Source: a virus. From it: DNA of 50,904 bases. The notes under the pieces were generated by a model that worked only from the letters and a program-made list of their open reading frames with translations, did no database searches and had not been told where the DNA came from. The stretch covers positions 1 through 50,904 of IMG/VR virus record IMGVR_UViG_3300026484_000595; one strand, written 5' to 3'. Positions 1 to 8,988 of the stretch are shown here, one piece after another (positions within the stretch are counted from its first letter, which is position 1; each line of letters starts with the position of its first letter). A program made the position numbers and the translations under genes.

Positions 1-3000
1 ATTCATAAAATTCAGGTTTTACAATATTTGCTTCCCAAACTTTTAAAACTTTAGGTGCTATATTTCCATGTCTTGGAGGATAAGAAAGAAATTGATTCAA
101 ATAAAGTGTTTCCTTTAAAAGACCTTCTTCATCCATTTCAATAGGTTCAATTTTAGGTTCAGGAACTATTTCCTCTATATCAGATATTTTTTCTTTTAAT
201 CTTAAAAAGAAATCACCAAGAGTTTCATTTTTCTTTCTTCTCATTCTTGGAATTTTTATATCATTAAATTTCATAGCTGCTTTTAACATTTCATCATCCA
301 TTGTTAAAACTATTAGTCCCTTTGAATTTTCTGGTTTCAATGCTTCTTTTTTGAGATAAAGGAAAATGTAATGTGTAAAAACTTGATTAATTACTTTTCT
401 ATCTTGAATTTTATCAAAAATACTCTTAAAAATAGTTCCATACTTTTTCAAATCACTAAAAATTGTTGAAGTAAATTTTTGGAAATCTTCTCCTGAAGGA
501 TTTGAAGAATAAATGTATCCTGATTTAGGTTTAATTCCAAATTCAGATTGAAGATATGCCTCAATTGCTACTTCTGGTAATTCTTTTATTATTTTCTCAA
601 GTTTCTTTGGTTCATCTAATAAATGATTAAAAATAACAGGAAGATAAGCATATGGTGTAGCTTTAGACTCTTTTGCTATTTTGATAAACTTTTTAAAATC
701 TGAAAGAGATGCTTTATTTCTAACAAGATAAGAAACAGTAGCATAAGTAGAAAGGGTTTTTCCTATAATTGTTGCATCTTTTGTTTTTTCATCATACCAT
801 TTTAAAATAGATTTCGTATCTTTAAAAAACTTATCATAAACATAAGAAGGAAATTGAATATCACCAGGTAAATCATCAAGAGTTTCAATATAGTTTTCAA
901 GTATTTCCCTTATGTATTTGTCTTGTTCAATGATTTCTAAGACTTCTTTTTCATACAAGAAGTCTAAAAAGGATATAAATCCAGACATTAAAAACTTTTC
1001 AAATGATGAAGTATCTTTGGCAAAACTTCCAAATGCTAAACCTAACAAATACAAATACTCTTCCTTTGTAAATTCCGATTGATTAGCAAACAGATAGGTG
1101 TAAAATTTTATGCATTCTTCTTTTTTCAAATTTAAAAAGATATTTTTCAATAAATTTTCCTTTAAAAATGGAACAAGTCTTTTTAACTGTTTTGGATTTA
1201 ATTCCAATTCTGCTGTAAATAAAGCACAATCTAAAACATCTCTCACTTCAAATTTTCTCTTTATGATTTCAGATGCTTTCTTTTCATTAAAAAAGAAATA
1301 AACTATATATTTTGAAAGTGCTTCATTAGAAGAATGAGCATAGATAACTTCTTTCGCATCTTGAGAAAGATTAGAAACAAAATCTACAATTGAGTAAAAA
1401 TATTCTCTTTGATAATTTGTTTTTGAAGAAGTTAATCTTTTTATTACTTCTTCATCAGCATAATAAGCAAGTTCATCACTTAAACCTTCAAAAAAAGATT
1501 TTTTAAATTCAGAACTTCTGGTTAAAGGAAATTCTATTAATTCCTTATCAAATAAAGCAGATTCTATATAAGCAAATAATCTTCCATATTCCTCACCATT
1601 TTCAAAAATAGAAGAGGAAAGAGCATCTATAAGAAAGTCTTTTTCTAAGCGTTTATTTTTCCTAACTTTTTCTATAACAACAGAAAATTCTTCTTCTTCA
1701 ATTTCTTCTGTGTTTATACCTTCTACAAAAATTTGATTAAATAACTCCTCATCTATTTTCTTTGCTTTTTCAATAAATTTTTCAGCATCAAGCGAATCTT
1801 TTACTACTTGTATTTTATCATCAAATAAAGAAAGGATTTCAGTTTTATATTCAGAAAATGAAAACTGCTCAAACCATTTTGAAAGAATTTTCCATTCTTT
1901 TTCTCCAAACTTTTCTATCTTATTTTTAACTGTTTCAAGAAAACAAAGATTAAGAAATATCAGAACTTTATCAGGTAAAGTCCTTTTCATAGAAGAAATT
2001 GCTTTTTCTATTTCTTCTCTTCTTTGATAAGGAAAACTTATAAACTCATAAGAAACAAAATCATATAAATTTAATCTCTTACCTTGCTTTTTAGCAAAAG
2101 CAACTGTTCCTATCAAATATTGTTTAACTGTTTTTTCAGAAACTTGTCCAGCAATATATTTCATTAAAAATCTTTTATCAACCTTGATGTCATTTTTCAA
2201 AGGAAGTGCAAAACCAAAAAGATAAAATAACTTTTCCTTATCTGTCCTGGAAAGATTTACAAGTTTCCAGAAATTCTTACTCAACAAATCATACACATAC
2301 TCATCTCTAATTTTATCAATTTTCTCTTCAGTTGTATAATCTTTCAAAAGACTATAAAAAACATCAGAAGTATTCATGTAAAGAGATGAAATTGACGATT
2401 TTAAATCTTTTAAAGAAATCTTAGGATTTAGCAAATTTAAACAATGTTTACAAATTAAACCTTTGAGATAATCATCCTTAAAATATTCAAAAACTTCTTT
2501 ATAAGTCTTAAAATCTTCTTTCTTTTTGTTCTCTTCTTTTTCCTTTTTTTCTTCTTCATCTTTTAAAATTTCAGAAAGTTTTAAAGGTTGTATTTTTAAC
2601 AATCTTACAAATGTATATAAATTCTCATAAACGTTTTTATTTCTCTGAATTATAGGAACAAAAAGGGAAATTAAATGATACAAAGTTATCTTCTTTTTTA
2701 AGAGAGCATCAATTATCTTTCTAATTCTCTGAGAAGGTTTAAGACTTGTTTTATAAGCAATTTCAATGTCTTTCCAATGGTCATCTCTAAGATAAACATC
2801 TCCTCTTTTTAAATCTTCTATCATTAATTCATAAAAATCCTTAAAACTATACCTTGGCGAAATATACTTGTGTCTCCAAATTTTATATGCCAAAGCAAAA
2901 TCAGTTTTTTCTTTTATTTCTTTAACTTCATGTAAAGATTTTTTCATGTAAGATTTTACTTTTGGGTTATCCATAAATTTAGCCATCAATGAATAAAACC

Positions 3001-3109
3001 CAAAAAAGTTAACAAAAAATATATCATTTACAAACTCTTCAGGTTTGGAATTCACAAAAGCATTGAAATCCCCTTTAAACTCCTTTTTTATGTAGTCTTT
3101 TAAAGCCAT
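1..3109 (-). CDS. Very large protein of unknown function, 3' end cut by the window edge
   Basis: The minus-strand frame starting at the ATG at 3109 stays open for 1036 codons to the left edge; I checked every codon and found no stop. The start follows a CAGGAG box seven bases upstream and lies just past the gp4-like stop. The protein begins MALKDYIKKEFKGDF and is rich in Lys, Glu, Phe and Leu. It looks mostly helical, with a very charged Lys/Glu stretch around residues 185-205. I see no signal peptide, membrane segment or known catalytic motif. Its place directly after the head-completion gene suggests a virion or late protein, but I do not recognise the family. The C-terminus is missing, so the length is a minimum. 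Confidence 0.85.
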   Translation of the reverse strand, partial: MALKDYIKKEFKGDFNAFVNSKPEEFVNDIFFVNFFGFYSLMAKFMDNPKVKSYMKKSLHEVKEIKEKTDFALAYKIWRHKYISPRYSFKDFYELMIEDLKRGDVYLRDDHWKDIEIAYKTSLKPSQRIRKIIDALLKKKITLYHLISLFVPIIQRNKNVYENLYTFVRLLKIQPLKLSEILKDEEEKKEKEENKKKEDFKTYKEVFEYFKDDYLKGLICKHCLNLLNPKISLKDLKSSISSLYMNTSDVFYSLLKDYTTEEKIDKIRDEYVYDLLSKNFWKLVNLSRTDKEKLFYLFGFALPLKNDIKVDKRFLMKYIAGQVSEKTVKQYLIGTVAFAKKQGKRLNLYDFVSYEFISFPYQRREEIEKAISSMKRTLPDKVLIFLNLCFLETVKNKIEKFGEKEWKILSKWFEQFSFSEYKTEILSLFDDKIQVVKDSLDAEKFIEKAKKIDEELFNQIFVEGINTEEIEEEEFSVVIEKVRKNKRLEKDFLIDALSSSIFENGEEYGRLFAYIESALFDKELIEFPLTRSSEFKKSFFEGLSDELAYYADEEVIKRLTSSKTNYQREYFYSIVDFVSNLSQDAKEVIYAHSSNEALSKYIVYFFFNEKKASEIIKRKFEVRDVLDCALFTAELELNPKQLKRLVPFLKENLLKNIFLNLKKEECIKFYTYLFANQSEFTKEEYLYLLGLAFGSFAKDTSSFEKFLMSGFISFLDFLYEKEVLEIIEQDKYIREILENYIETLDDLPGDIQFPSYVYDKFFKDTKSILKWYDEKTKDATIIGKTLSTYATVSYLVRNKASLSDFKKFIKIAKESKATPYAYLPVIFNHLLDEPKKLEKIIKELPEVAIEAYLQSEFGIKPKSGYIYSSNPSGEDFQKFTSTIFSDLKKYGTIFKSIFDKIQDRKVINQVFTHYIFLYLKKEALKPENSKGLIVLTMDDEMLKAAMKFNDIKIPRMRRKKNETLGDFFLRLKEKISDIEEIVPEPKIEPIEMDEEGLLKETLYLNQFLSYPPRHGNIAPKVLKVWEANIVKPEFYE

Positions 3110-3110
3110 T

Positions 3111-3569
3111 TTAAACTCCTGGAATAAAGTCCTCGGTTATTATTAAAAATTCCATATTGTGATTTTTAGCGTATTTCTTGGCTGCTTCCCATTTTGCTTG
3201 ATTTACTACATATGTTTGAACTTCTTGAAGATATTTTTTCGTTTTTCTTTTCCTTTGAGGAGGAGGTTGTGTTTGATATTTTGGTTTAATTTCTACAAGA
3301 TATTCTTTTATTTTACCTTCAGCATCTTTTATCTTCATCCAAAAATCAGGAAAATACCTGTGAACTTTCTTATCAATCGGATTAACATAAGGAATCACTA
3401 TTGACTCGCTTGACCATTCTAAAACAGAAGGATGAATGTCAAGAAATCTAATTATAAACTTAATTTCCCATGAAGAGCGACAGGTTATAGGACGATAACC
3501 TTTGTATTTTTGAGGGTTTTTTAGATAGGGATAGATATCATATATTTGATAGAAGCCATCATTTTTCAT
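3111..3569 (-). CDS. 4: T4 gp4-like head completion nuclease
   Basis: This 152-residue protein matches the T4 gene 4 head-completion family (TnsA-like PD-(D/E)XK fold) over its whole length. Visible landmarks are SSWEIKF (E35), the HRYFPDFW motif (D75), the VEIKP motif (E93 and K95), the basic RKRKTKK segment and the VNQAKWEAAKKYAK stretch. In T4 the protein acts late in head maturation, preparing the filled head for tail joining. E35, D75, E93 and K95 form the expected nuclease-type active site, so nothing essential is missing. The gene overlaps the upstream stop by four bases (ATGA) and is followed at once by the giant unknown gene. Length and motifs both fit the family; the alternative, a transposon TnsA, is unlikely in this setting. 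Confidence 0.95.
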   Translation of the reverse strand: MKNDGFYQIYDIYPYLKNPQKYKGYRPITCRSSWEIKFIIRFLDIHPSVLEWSSESIVIPYVNPIDKKVHRYFPDFWMKIKDAEGKIKEYLVEIKPKYQTQPPPQRKRKTKKYLQEVQTYVVNQAKWEAAKKYAKNHNMEFLIITEDFIPGV

Positions 3570-5107
3570 TTCTTCCCAAAGAAAACAAGATTTAGATTGT
3601 AATCATCAGGTTTTAGAACAAACGGATAATCCTTTAAACTTTCCTCATTTGGATTATTGAATTTGATTTTTATTCTTTTTTCAAACTTTTTCTTCCCTAA
3701 TGTAAAAAAACCTGTTTCCTCTTGAATATCTTCTATAATTAACTCTTCTTTTGCAGAAACAGGAAAAATAGCTATACTATCAAAAAGTGTATAATGGTTT
3801 GTATTTTCTACATCATTCAAAAAATAAAGAGAAGAATATGTAGAAAGATTGCTTGTTTCAAGAGATAATTTTCTACCTTCAGTATCAAAATACCTTACTT
3901 TTCCATTTATAAAATCTATTATTATAGAAGTCCAAGAAGTTCCAAATTTTCCTTGATATTCCACATGATTACCGTAATTTGAACTTGAATGATAATTATC
4001 CCAAATTCCTATATTGCTATTGTTGTTATCCAGAAGAATTATCGTCTTTCCATCATTACCAACAACAAAGAAAAACACATCACTATCAACATTTAATAAT
4101 TTTAAGTTTACCAAAACTCTAATTCCTTTATTCAAATCAAATGTCTTTTTTGTTTGTAAACTTTTATTAAAGAACTGCTCTTCTTCTTCCCATACAATGT
4201 TGTTAGTTAATTTGAGAAAAGTATATTTGTAGGTTTTTGAATCCACTCCATTATCAATCCATATTTCATCTTCAAATTTTTCAAAATCGTCAAAGAAATA
4301 ATCAGGTCTTGGAAGTTCATAATCAGTTAATTCCTTTATTTCTCCTTCTGACAAACATCTGTTGAAAATCCTAATATCTGAAATCTTACCAAGAAAACAT
4401 TGCTTTGAATCTAAATTGCCACTATAACTATCCTGGTCTTGAGCAAAATACAAACAATGAGGATACGATTTAAAAGAAACTTCAGATGAAAAAATCTTGA
4501 TTCCGTTCACATATACAGATGCTACATTTCCATCATAAGAAACAACTAAATGATACCATTTTCCAATTTCAAAAAGAAAATCAGAAAATGTGTAGGTATT
4601 TTGATTAAACACTATATAAAATTTATCAATATCATGAATCAGAATTCTATTATCAATTTCGTTATCTGCAATTGAAATATATGTATTCATTGAACTATTA
4701 TTGACATTCTTTCTAAAAAGTGCAGAAATTGTAAAAGGTTTTGAAATATCTAATCCTATAATTCTTACAAATTTTGTAGTATTCCCTGTAGTTCCCGTAT
4801 CAAAACATTTATGTTTTACTCCATTAGAAAATTCATTTATAGGAATTGTAATGTTCCAATCAGTTTTATTCCATTCTATGTTCGTATCTCTACCTGAAAT
4901 ATACAATATTTCATCTTTCCATCTTTTCGGTTTCTCTTCTGAGTAGAAATATAATTCTTTAGTTTGAGCACCACCTATTGTTACAGGTAAAATAGAAAGC
5001 ATTCCATCAAAAACAAATGATGAAAATAAACTACTTTCCTTGAATAATTCCAAAAGTTTAAAATCTTTAAACTTTGGAAAAATGTTATAACCTATATTTC
5101 TAATCAT
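3566..5107 (-). CDS. LamG/concanavalin A-like lectin-fold structural protein
   Basis: A 513-residue protein with no signal peptide. Residues about 115-262 have the pattern of a LamG/concanavalin-like jelly roll: PFTISALF, a central GKWYHLVVSYDG, VYVNG, and the closing GKISDIRIFNRCLSEGEIKEL typical of LamG_3 domains. A second beta-rich region (about 275-460) may be another jelly roll, ending in a Lys-rich tail. Such domains in phages usually bind glycans or decorate the virion. The gene starts at ATG 5107, three bases after the previous stop, and overlaps the gp4-like gene by four bases. Its setting between internal-protein candidates and gp4 would fit a head-decoration or neck-whisker role, but that is inference. 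Confidence 0.75.
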   Translation of the reverse strand: MIRNIGYNIFPKFKDFKLLELFKESSLFSSFVFDGMLSILPVTIGGAQTKELYFYSEEKPKRWKDEILYISGRDTNIEWNKTDWNITIPINEFSNGVKHKCFDTGTTGNTTKFVRIIGLDISKPFTISALFRKNVNNSSMNTYISIADNEIDNRILIHDIDKFYIVFNQNTYTFSDFLFEIGKWYHLVVSYDGNVASVYVNGIKIFSSEVSFKSYPHCLYFAQDQDSYSGNLDSKQCFLGKISDIRIFNRCLSEGEIKELTDYELPRPDYFFDDFEKFEDEIWIDNGVDSKTYKYTFLKLTNNIVWEEEEQFFNKSLQTKKTFDLNKGIRVLVNLKLLNVDSDVFFFVVGNDGKTIILLDNNNSNIGIWDNYHSSSNYGNHVEYQGKFGTSWTSIIIDFINGKVRYFDTEGRKLSLETSNLSTYSSLYFLNDVENTNHYTLFDSIAIFPVSAKEELIIEDIQEETGFFTLGKKKFEKRIKIKFNNPNEESLKDYPFVLKPDDYNLNLVFFGKK

Positions 5108-5110
5108 TCC

Positions 5111-5644
5111 TTATATCTTACCCTGCTCCCTTGCTTTCCTCAACTGTTCTTTCATTTTCTTTGCCCATTCACTCAATTCTTTATTCCTATTCTTATTCCA
5201 AATCTGGAGATTGTTCAATGCTCTTATTATTGCAGCATAACCTTTCTTTTTAGCAAGTTTTATAAAGTGTTCAACAGGAAGTTCATTTACTTTCTTACCA
5301 GGAGGAACTTCAAGAATTCCAGGATGTTTAACTTTTATAACAACTTTAGCTTCCGTTAATTCCTCACCAACAAGTTCAAGCATCCTGAGAAATTCTTTAT
5401 ATGCTTCAGGAGATTTTATTATTACTATTCCACCTTCTTTAACTTCTATTTCATCAGGTTCCTCAGTCTTCAACATCTTTACAAGTTTTTCTATACCAGC
5501 ATCATTCAAACCAGTTTCATCTTTCAAATTAATTTCCATTCCATCTTCATAACCATCTTTTATATCTTCATCTGTCAAATCCAATTTCTGTTCCTCAACT
5601 ACTTCCTTATAAGCATTTTCAAATAGTTCCTTAAAAGATACCAT
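5111..5644 (-). CDS. Candidate capsid-targeted internal/core protein
   Basis: I place the start at ATG 5644, because GAGGAGG lies seven bases upstream; a start at 5671 has no such site. The 177-residue product begins MVSFKELFEN, resembling the capsid-targeting sequence of T4 internal proteins (MKTYQEFIAEA), which the gp21 prohead protease cuts after an (L/I)-x-E site. Here L-F-E falls at residues 7-9. The rest is acidic in the first half (many Asp and Glu) and Lys-rich near the C-terminus, with no catalytic motif I recognise. The next gene has the same type of N-terminus, supporting a shared route into the head. Alternatives are a scaffold or a prohead core protein. Confidence 0.6.
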   Translation of the reverse strand: MVSFKELFENAYKEVVEEQKLDLTDEDIKDGYEDGMEINLKDETGLNDAGIEKLVKMLKTEEPDEIEVKEGGIVIIKSPEAYKEFLRMLELVGEELTEAKVVIKVKHPGILEVPPGKKVNELPVEHFIKLAKKKGYAAIIRALNNLQIWNKNRNKELSEWAKKMKEQLRKAREQGKI

Positions 5645-5675
5645 TTCTATCCTCCTCTTAGAATTTTTCACAATT

Positions 5676-6020
5676 TTATTTACCTCTTTCCATTTCTTTT
5701 TTCTTCTTTTTCATCCACTTTAACGCTTTATTAGCTTTAGGGTCATGTGTCTTTTTTGTTCTCTTTATATCTCTCAATAAAGCTAAAACTTTTGTTTTCC
5801 CTCCACGAGGTCCTTTTTTCTTTGTTATACAAATTAGAAGTTTTCTACTCGGTTTTCCTTTAACAGGAATTATTCTATATTCTCCTGAACATCCATGTCT
5901 TGTTGCAAGTTTTTGTCTCAAATATCTTCCGCCTTTATAGAAATAGAATTCTTCTTTACCAAATTTCTTTTTGATTTTCTCAAGTTTTTTCTCTATGAGA
6001 AATTCCTTGAAAGTTATCAT
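5676..6020 (-). CDS. Small basic protein with T4-type capsid-targeting N-terminus
   Basis: The 114-residue product begins MITFKEFLIEKK. It follows the T4 internal-protein targeting pattern, with L-I-E at residues 8-10 as a likely prohead-protease site. After the predicted cleavage the mature part is strongly basic, with Lys/Arg clusters and a KKKGPRGGKTK segment, which would suit binding to packaged DNA. A short core with YFYKGGRYLR, followed by beta-prone segments, is probably folded. The start overlaps the previous stop (ATGA), and 31 bases separate it from the next gene. The head-packaged role is inferred from the N-terminus and charge; the family itself is not recognised. Confidence 0.6.
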   Translation of the reverse strand: MITFKEFLIEKKLEKIKKKFGKEEFYFYKGGRYLRQKLATRHGCSGEYRIIPVKGKPSRKLLICITKKKGPRGGKTKVLALLRDIKRTKKTHDPKANKALKWMKKKKKEMERGK

Positions 6021-6496
6021 TTTTCTATTTTCCTCACATCAAAATAATCGTAATAAATCGTAACATTAAATGTTATCGGAGAAGCATCTTCTTCTGAAAC
6101 AGCTACTCTTAAATCTGACAAATCAAAAATCCAACAATCCCTGAAGAAAAACTCATAATTGTAATTCATTTTGTTTGTTGTTATCATAAGAATAGCATCA
6201 AATTTTATTACATCTATAACCAATTCAGCTGTTCTTGGATTCTTTGTTTTTGTTATCAAATTGTAACATTCCAAATATGCTTCAAGGTCTTCATCACATA
6301 AAATAGTGAGCACAAGAGGATTCCATGTAATATTATCTCCTATATGATGAAAAGATTGTGCAGGATGTCCTATCATTACATCACCAAGTGTAAATCCAGG
6401 TATATTTACCTCCTGAACCATAAATTCAAGTTTTCTACTATCAGGATGAAGAATAATGTTAAAATTTACACTCTTTAACCAATCATATACAGCCAT
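6017..6496 (-). CDS. Tail-tube-fold protein (gp19-like paralogue)
   Basis: A 159-residue protein with the sequence pattern of T4-type tube-fold proteins: an early beta strand (NFNIIL), QEVNIPGF near residue 28, a central NITWNPLVLTILCDEDLEAY and a final aromatic strand (TIYYDYF). These strand features are shared with the clear tail tube protein at 9030-9548 and the three tandem paralogues near 21 kb. In T4-like phages this fold serves as the tube itself, tube initiator or tube terminator; which role applies here cannot be read from sequence. The start shares one base with the upstream stop (TAATG), so translation is probably coupled. Confidence 0.65.
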   Translation of the reverse strand: MAVYDWLKSVNFNIILHPDSRKLEFMVQEVNIPGFTLGDVMIGHPAQSFHHIGDNITWNPLVLTILCDEDLEAYLECYNLITKTKNPRTAELVIDVIKFDAILMITTNKMNYNYEFFFRDCWIFDLSDLRVAVSEEDASPITFNVTIYYDYFDVRKIEK

Positions 6497-7329
6497 TATT
6501 CTTTACCATCCCATATTTCTTTCAATCTCTTGAAACATTCTTCTGAATTTATTTCAACAGGTTTCTGCGAAATAGTTTCAAGATCCATTTTAAATTTGGT
6601 AATCCTTCCCGGATTGATTATTCTATTCTTTTCGATTTCATATAATCTCTTCCTAAGAAATTTTAGATCTATTACAAATTTAAAATTTTTTGGATAATTT
6701 GTAAAATATCTTGATATAGAAGATAAGAAAATATCAAAAACATCTATTTCATCTAAAAGAAAATATTCATAAAATAGATATATTCTCAAATGCGGATTTT
6801 CAACTTCACATTTTCCTTGACCAATACAATCATAAGTAAAATTGCCTTCATCAAATATATGGCAAGTAAAATTCAATCCTTTTACTTCCCAAAATCTTAT
6901 ATTTGCTATTTCTATACCTGTATCAACTAACTCTTCATATTTTTCATAACAAGGATTTTCCAAATATTCATTATATTTTGTCAGGAAAAGAAAACGATTA
7001 TAAGCTGTATAGTCTATTATGAAATCAAGATATTTTTGAGGAACATTATATTTTGAAGCAAAATCTATAAACGATGTTATTCCATCTCTTTGGAAAAACC
7101 TTTGAATAGTGTTTTTAATGAACAAACCATCAAAAACAATAAGAGAAACTAAATCTGTAACAACATTCCAGAATCTTAACATTCCATGATAAATCAGCTT
7201 TTGACATTCTCTTTCAAGTTCATCAATTCTGTTAGATAAACCTTGAAACGATACTTCTTTACTTGTTTTTAGAACAAATATTTTTTGCAAATCCTGGCTT
7301 AAATTTTCTATTCTTATGTCTTCAAACAT
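6496..7329 (-). CDS. Hypothetical phage protein, 277 residues
   Basis: I do not recognise this 277-residue protein. It is helical and aromatic-rich, begins MFEDIRIENLSQDL, has no signal peptide or membrane span, and carries five Cys, three of them in the middle section (around DYTAYNRF to IGQGKCEVENPH). The start overlaps the previous gene by eight bases behind a GAGGATG box. The gene sits between a tube-fold protein and a membrane-anchored coiled coil, so a tail-assembly or structural role is possible but unproven. Confidence 0.5.
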   Translation of the reverse strand: MFEDIRIENLSQDLQKIFVLKTSKEVSFQGLSNRIDELERECQKLIYHGMLRFWNVVTDLVSLIVFDGLFIKNTIQRFFQRDGITSFIDFASKYNVPQKYLDFIIDYTAYNRFLFLTKYNEYLENPCYEKYEELVDTGIEIANIRFWEVKGLNFTCHIFDEGNFTYDCIGQGKCEVENPHLRIYLFYEYFLLDEIDVFDIFLSSISRYFTNYPKNFKFVIDLKFLRKRLYEIEKNRIINPGRITKFKMDLETISQKPVEINSEECFKRLKEIWDGKE

Positions 7330-7789
7330 TTTTCATCCTCATAAAGAAACCAAACTCTTTTAATTCATTTTTAATCTCTTGAATTACCTGTGATTTATAA
7401 TTTTCTATTGATAAAGACATTCGCTGTATTTCATTAGCCATATTCTGAACTACCTTTTCTCCTTCCTCCAAAGAAATTGCAGTTTGCATTACTTTATTAT
7501 CAATTTCCTTAAGTTTTCGGTCTAATTCATCTATTTCTTTCTGAATGGTATTCAATCGCTCCTCAATTTTATTTAAAACAGTTTCAATCTTTGAATACAT
7601 TACTTCTTTAGTATCTTGTATTTCATCTTTTATTTCATTTTTTGATGTTTTTAATTGTTGTTGTAAATTTTCTTCAAATTCTTTATTCAAAAAGACTTTT
7701 TTAACTAAAAAAGCAACAGCAAATGCAAGTCCTATTGAAATGATTTTTAAAGCATCACATGAAAGATTATAAAGAAATGAGAAATCCAT
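7322..7789 (-). CDS. Membrane-anchored coiled-coil protein
   Basis: The 155-residue product has one hydrophobic segment near residues 12-31 (ALKIISIGLAFAVAFLVKKV), then a long heptad-patterned helix of about 110 residues rich in Glu, Lys, Ile and Leu. No enzyme motif is visible. An N-terminal anchor plus a long coiled coil resembles phage spanin, lysis or membrane-attachment proteins, but also many unrelated small proteins. It starts behind GAGGAG and is the second of three consecutive genes encoding membrane or exported products (7322-8948), so they may act together at the host envelope. Confidence 0.6.
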   Translation of the reverse strand: MDFSFLYNLSCDALKIISIGLAFAVAFLVKKVFLNKEFEENLQQQLKTSKNEIKDEIQDTKEVMYSKIETVLNKIEERLNTIQKEIDELDRKLKEIDNKVMQTAISLEEGEKVVQNMANEIQRMSLSIENYKSQVIQEIKNELKEFGFFMRMKNV

Positions 7790-7791
7790 TT

Positions 7792-8079
7792 CTACTCCTC
7801 ACATAACCCATCTACATCCATAAAGATTATCTGTTGTGCTTTTCCATGTATTTTCTTTATTGAAATTGCAATTCTTCTATTATTCATTAAATGTTTACAA
7901 ACTACAATTCCATTTCTTTTTATACAAATTTCATTTGAACAAACTATTCTAAATATCTCTTCTTTCTTAAGTTTTTCCTTTTTGACCCTTGGATCATGAG
8001 AAAATAAAATAAGAAATACAAAACAAATCACAGAAAGCCATATCCAATTTTCTTTTACAAATTTCTCTATTTTAACCAT
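7792..8079 (-). CDS. Small single-span membrane protein
   Basis: I choose ATG 8079, which overlaps the upstream TGA (TGATG), rather than a TTG one codon earlier. The 95-residue product has a short basic N-terminus, one membrane segment at about residues 11-29 (WIWLSVICFVFLILF), then a small Lys-rich domain with four Cys (CSNEIC, VVCKH, GLCEE), which could form disulfides if exported. The predicted topology puts that domain outside the cytoplasm. The family is not recognised. The position next to a signal-peptide protein and a membrane coiled coil suggests an envelope-directed cassette, such as lysis or exclusion. Confidence 0.55.
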   Translation of the reverse strand: MVKIEKFVKENWIWLSVICFVFLILFSHDPRVKKEKLKKEEIFRIVCSNEICIKRNGIVVCKHLMNNRRIAISIKKIHGKAQQIIFMDVDGLCEE

Positions 8080-8948
8080 CAAAATACCTTGTTTATCTTT
8101 TTGTAATTTTGGAGTATAAACTTCATTAATGGTTTATTCGAATGTGTATTAAAGAATATTTCATATTTCTTATTAAGAACTTCACACTTAGAACTATATA
8201 TGTATTGTTTTAGCTCTTCAAAAATTTTTCTGTAATCTATGTCATATACAATATCTGCTCCATATCTTATCATCATATAACGATTTGAAATCAAAAGATT
8301 TTCTTTAAATTTATAAGCCAAAACACGCATAACATAAACTTCATCTACTCTTTTGTAATCTTGGTTTAATGAATAAATTAGGTTTACAATCACATCTGAA
8401 GTTGAAAATTTATGAGAAAGAAGATAATTATCAAGTTTTACTGTTGTATCAAAAGAAATATATTCTACATCCCAATCTTTCATGCATTCTTGAAACTGAG
8501 ATTTATTTATTTCAGAAATCATAGTGTTAGTATCATAAAAAACATAAATTTTAGAATACTTTATCTGTTTAAAAAACTTCTGAAGACATGAACAAAGATT
8601 TTGCTTTACAACAAGACAATACTTATTTTTTGAAACAACATTGTGATATAAATTTATTATCTCCTCATCAAAAACAATATTCTTTGAACAAGACTTAAAA
8701 ACTTCATTAAGTTGTTTAACTGTATCTGCATATTCATAGTAATAAACTTCTTTATAAATGTTCTCAAGAAAAATTATATAGATTTCATCAAATCCTCTAA
8801 TTTCAAACTTTTTTTCAAAAAAATTAATGTAAGCATTGAATGAAGAAAGAGAAAAAACAGAACCATAAAAGTATAAACATAAAGACTTAGAATATCCTTG
8901 TGTTAATAACCATATCAAAAAGAAAATTATGAAAAAAATCTTTCTCAT
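8079..8948 (-). CDS. Exported protein, possibly ABC substrate-binding-like
   Basis: The 289-residue product starts with a clear export signal (MRKIFFIIFFLIWLLTQGYSKS), predicted cut near residue 20. The mature part alternates strands and helices as in periplasmic binding folds. Its end, with IRYGADIVYDIDYRKIFEELKQYI, recalls the ABC_sub_bind family; this is a weak resemblance. Eight or so Cys could form disulfides in the periplasm. There is no Shine-Dalgarno box before the ATG, and a TAAATA promoter-like box lies only ten bases upstream, so the message may be nearly leaderless. It is first in the minus-strand run that leads to gp4. An exported protein in a late operon may act in lysis or superinfection exclusion (inference). 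Confidence 0.55.
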   Translation of the reverse strand: MRKIFFIIFFLIWLLTQGYSKSLCLYFYGSVFSLSSFNAYINFFEKKFEIRGFDEIYIIFLENIYKEVYYYEYADTVKQLNEVFKSCSKNIVFDEEIINLYHNVVSKNKYCLVVKQNLCSCLQKFFKQIKYSKIYVFYDTNTMISEINKSQFQECMKDWDVEYISFDTTVKLDNYLLSHKFSTSDVIVNLIYSLNQDYKRVDEVYVMRVLAYKFKENLLISNRYMMIRYGADIVYDIDYRKIFEELKQYIYSSKCEVLNKKYEIFFNTHSNKPLMKFILQNYKKINKVF

Positions 8949-8957
8949 GCTGTTATT

Positions 8958-8965
8958 TATTTAAG
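8958..8965 (-). promoter_or_regulatory. Late-promoter-like box (CTTAAATA) for the 8948 operon
   Basis: On the minus strand the gap reads GGCTTAAATAAATAACAGC just before the ATG. CTTAAATA matches six of eight bases of the T4 late promoter TATAAATA. It lies ten bases before the start, which would leave almost no untranslated leader. The same GCTTAAATA occurs in the other divergent gap at 22267-22275. No good -35 box at the right spacing was seen. Confidence 0.4.
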
Positions 8966-8988
8966 CCAAAAAAGTTGATAGCATATGT

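Noticed and set aside
1110-1301. Short plus-strand ORF within the left edge
   Set aside because: It lies opposite the uninterrupted 1036-codon minus-strand gene, has no ribosome site and is low-complexity Phe/Ser/Lys.
3111-3569. TnsA-type transposase subunit
   Set aside because: The fold is shared, but the length, the RKTKK and VNQAKWEAA segments and the phage neighbours fit T4 gp4 head completion.
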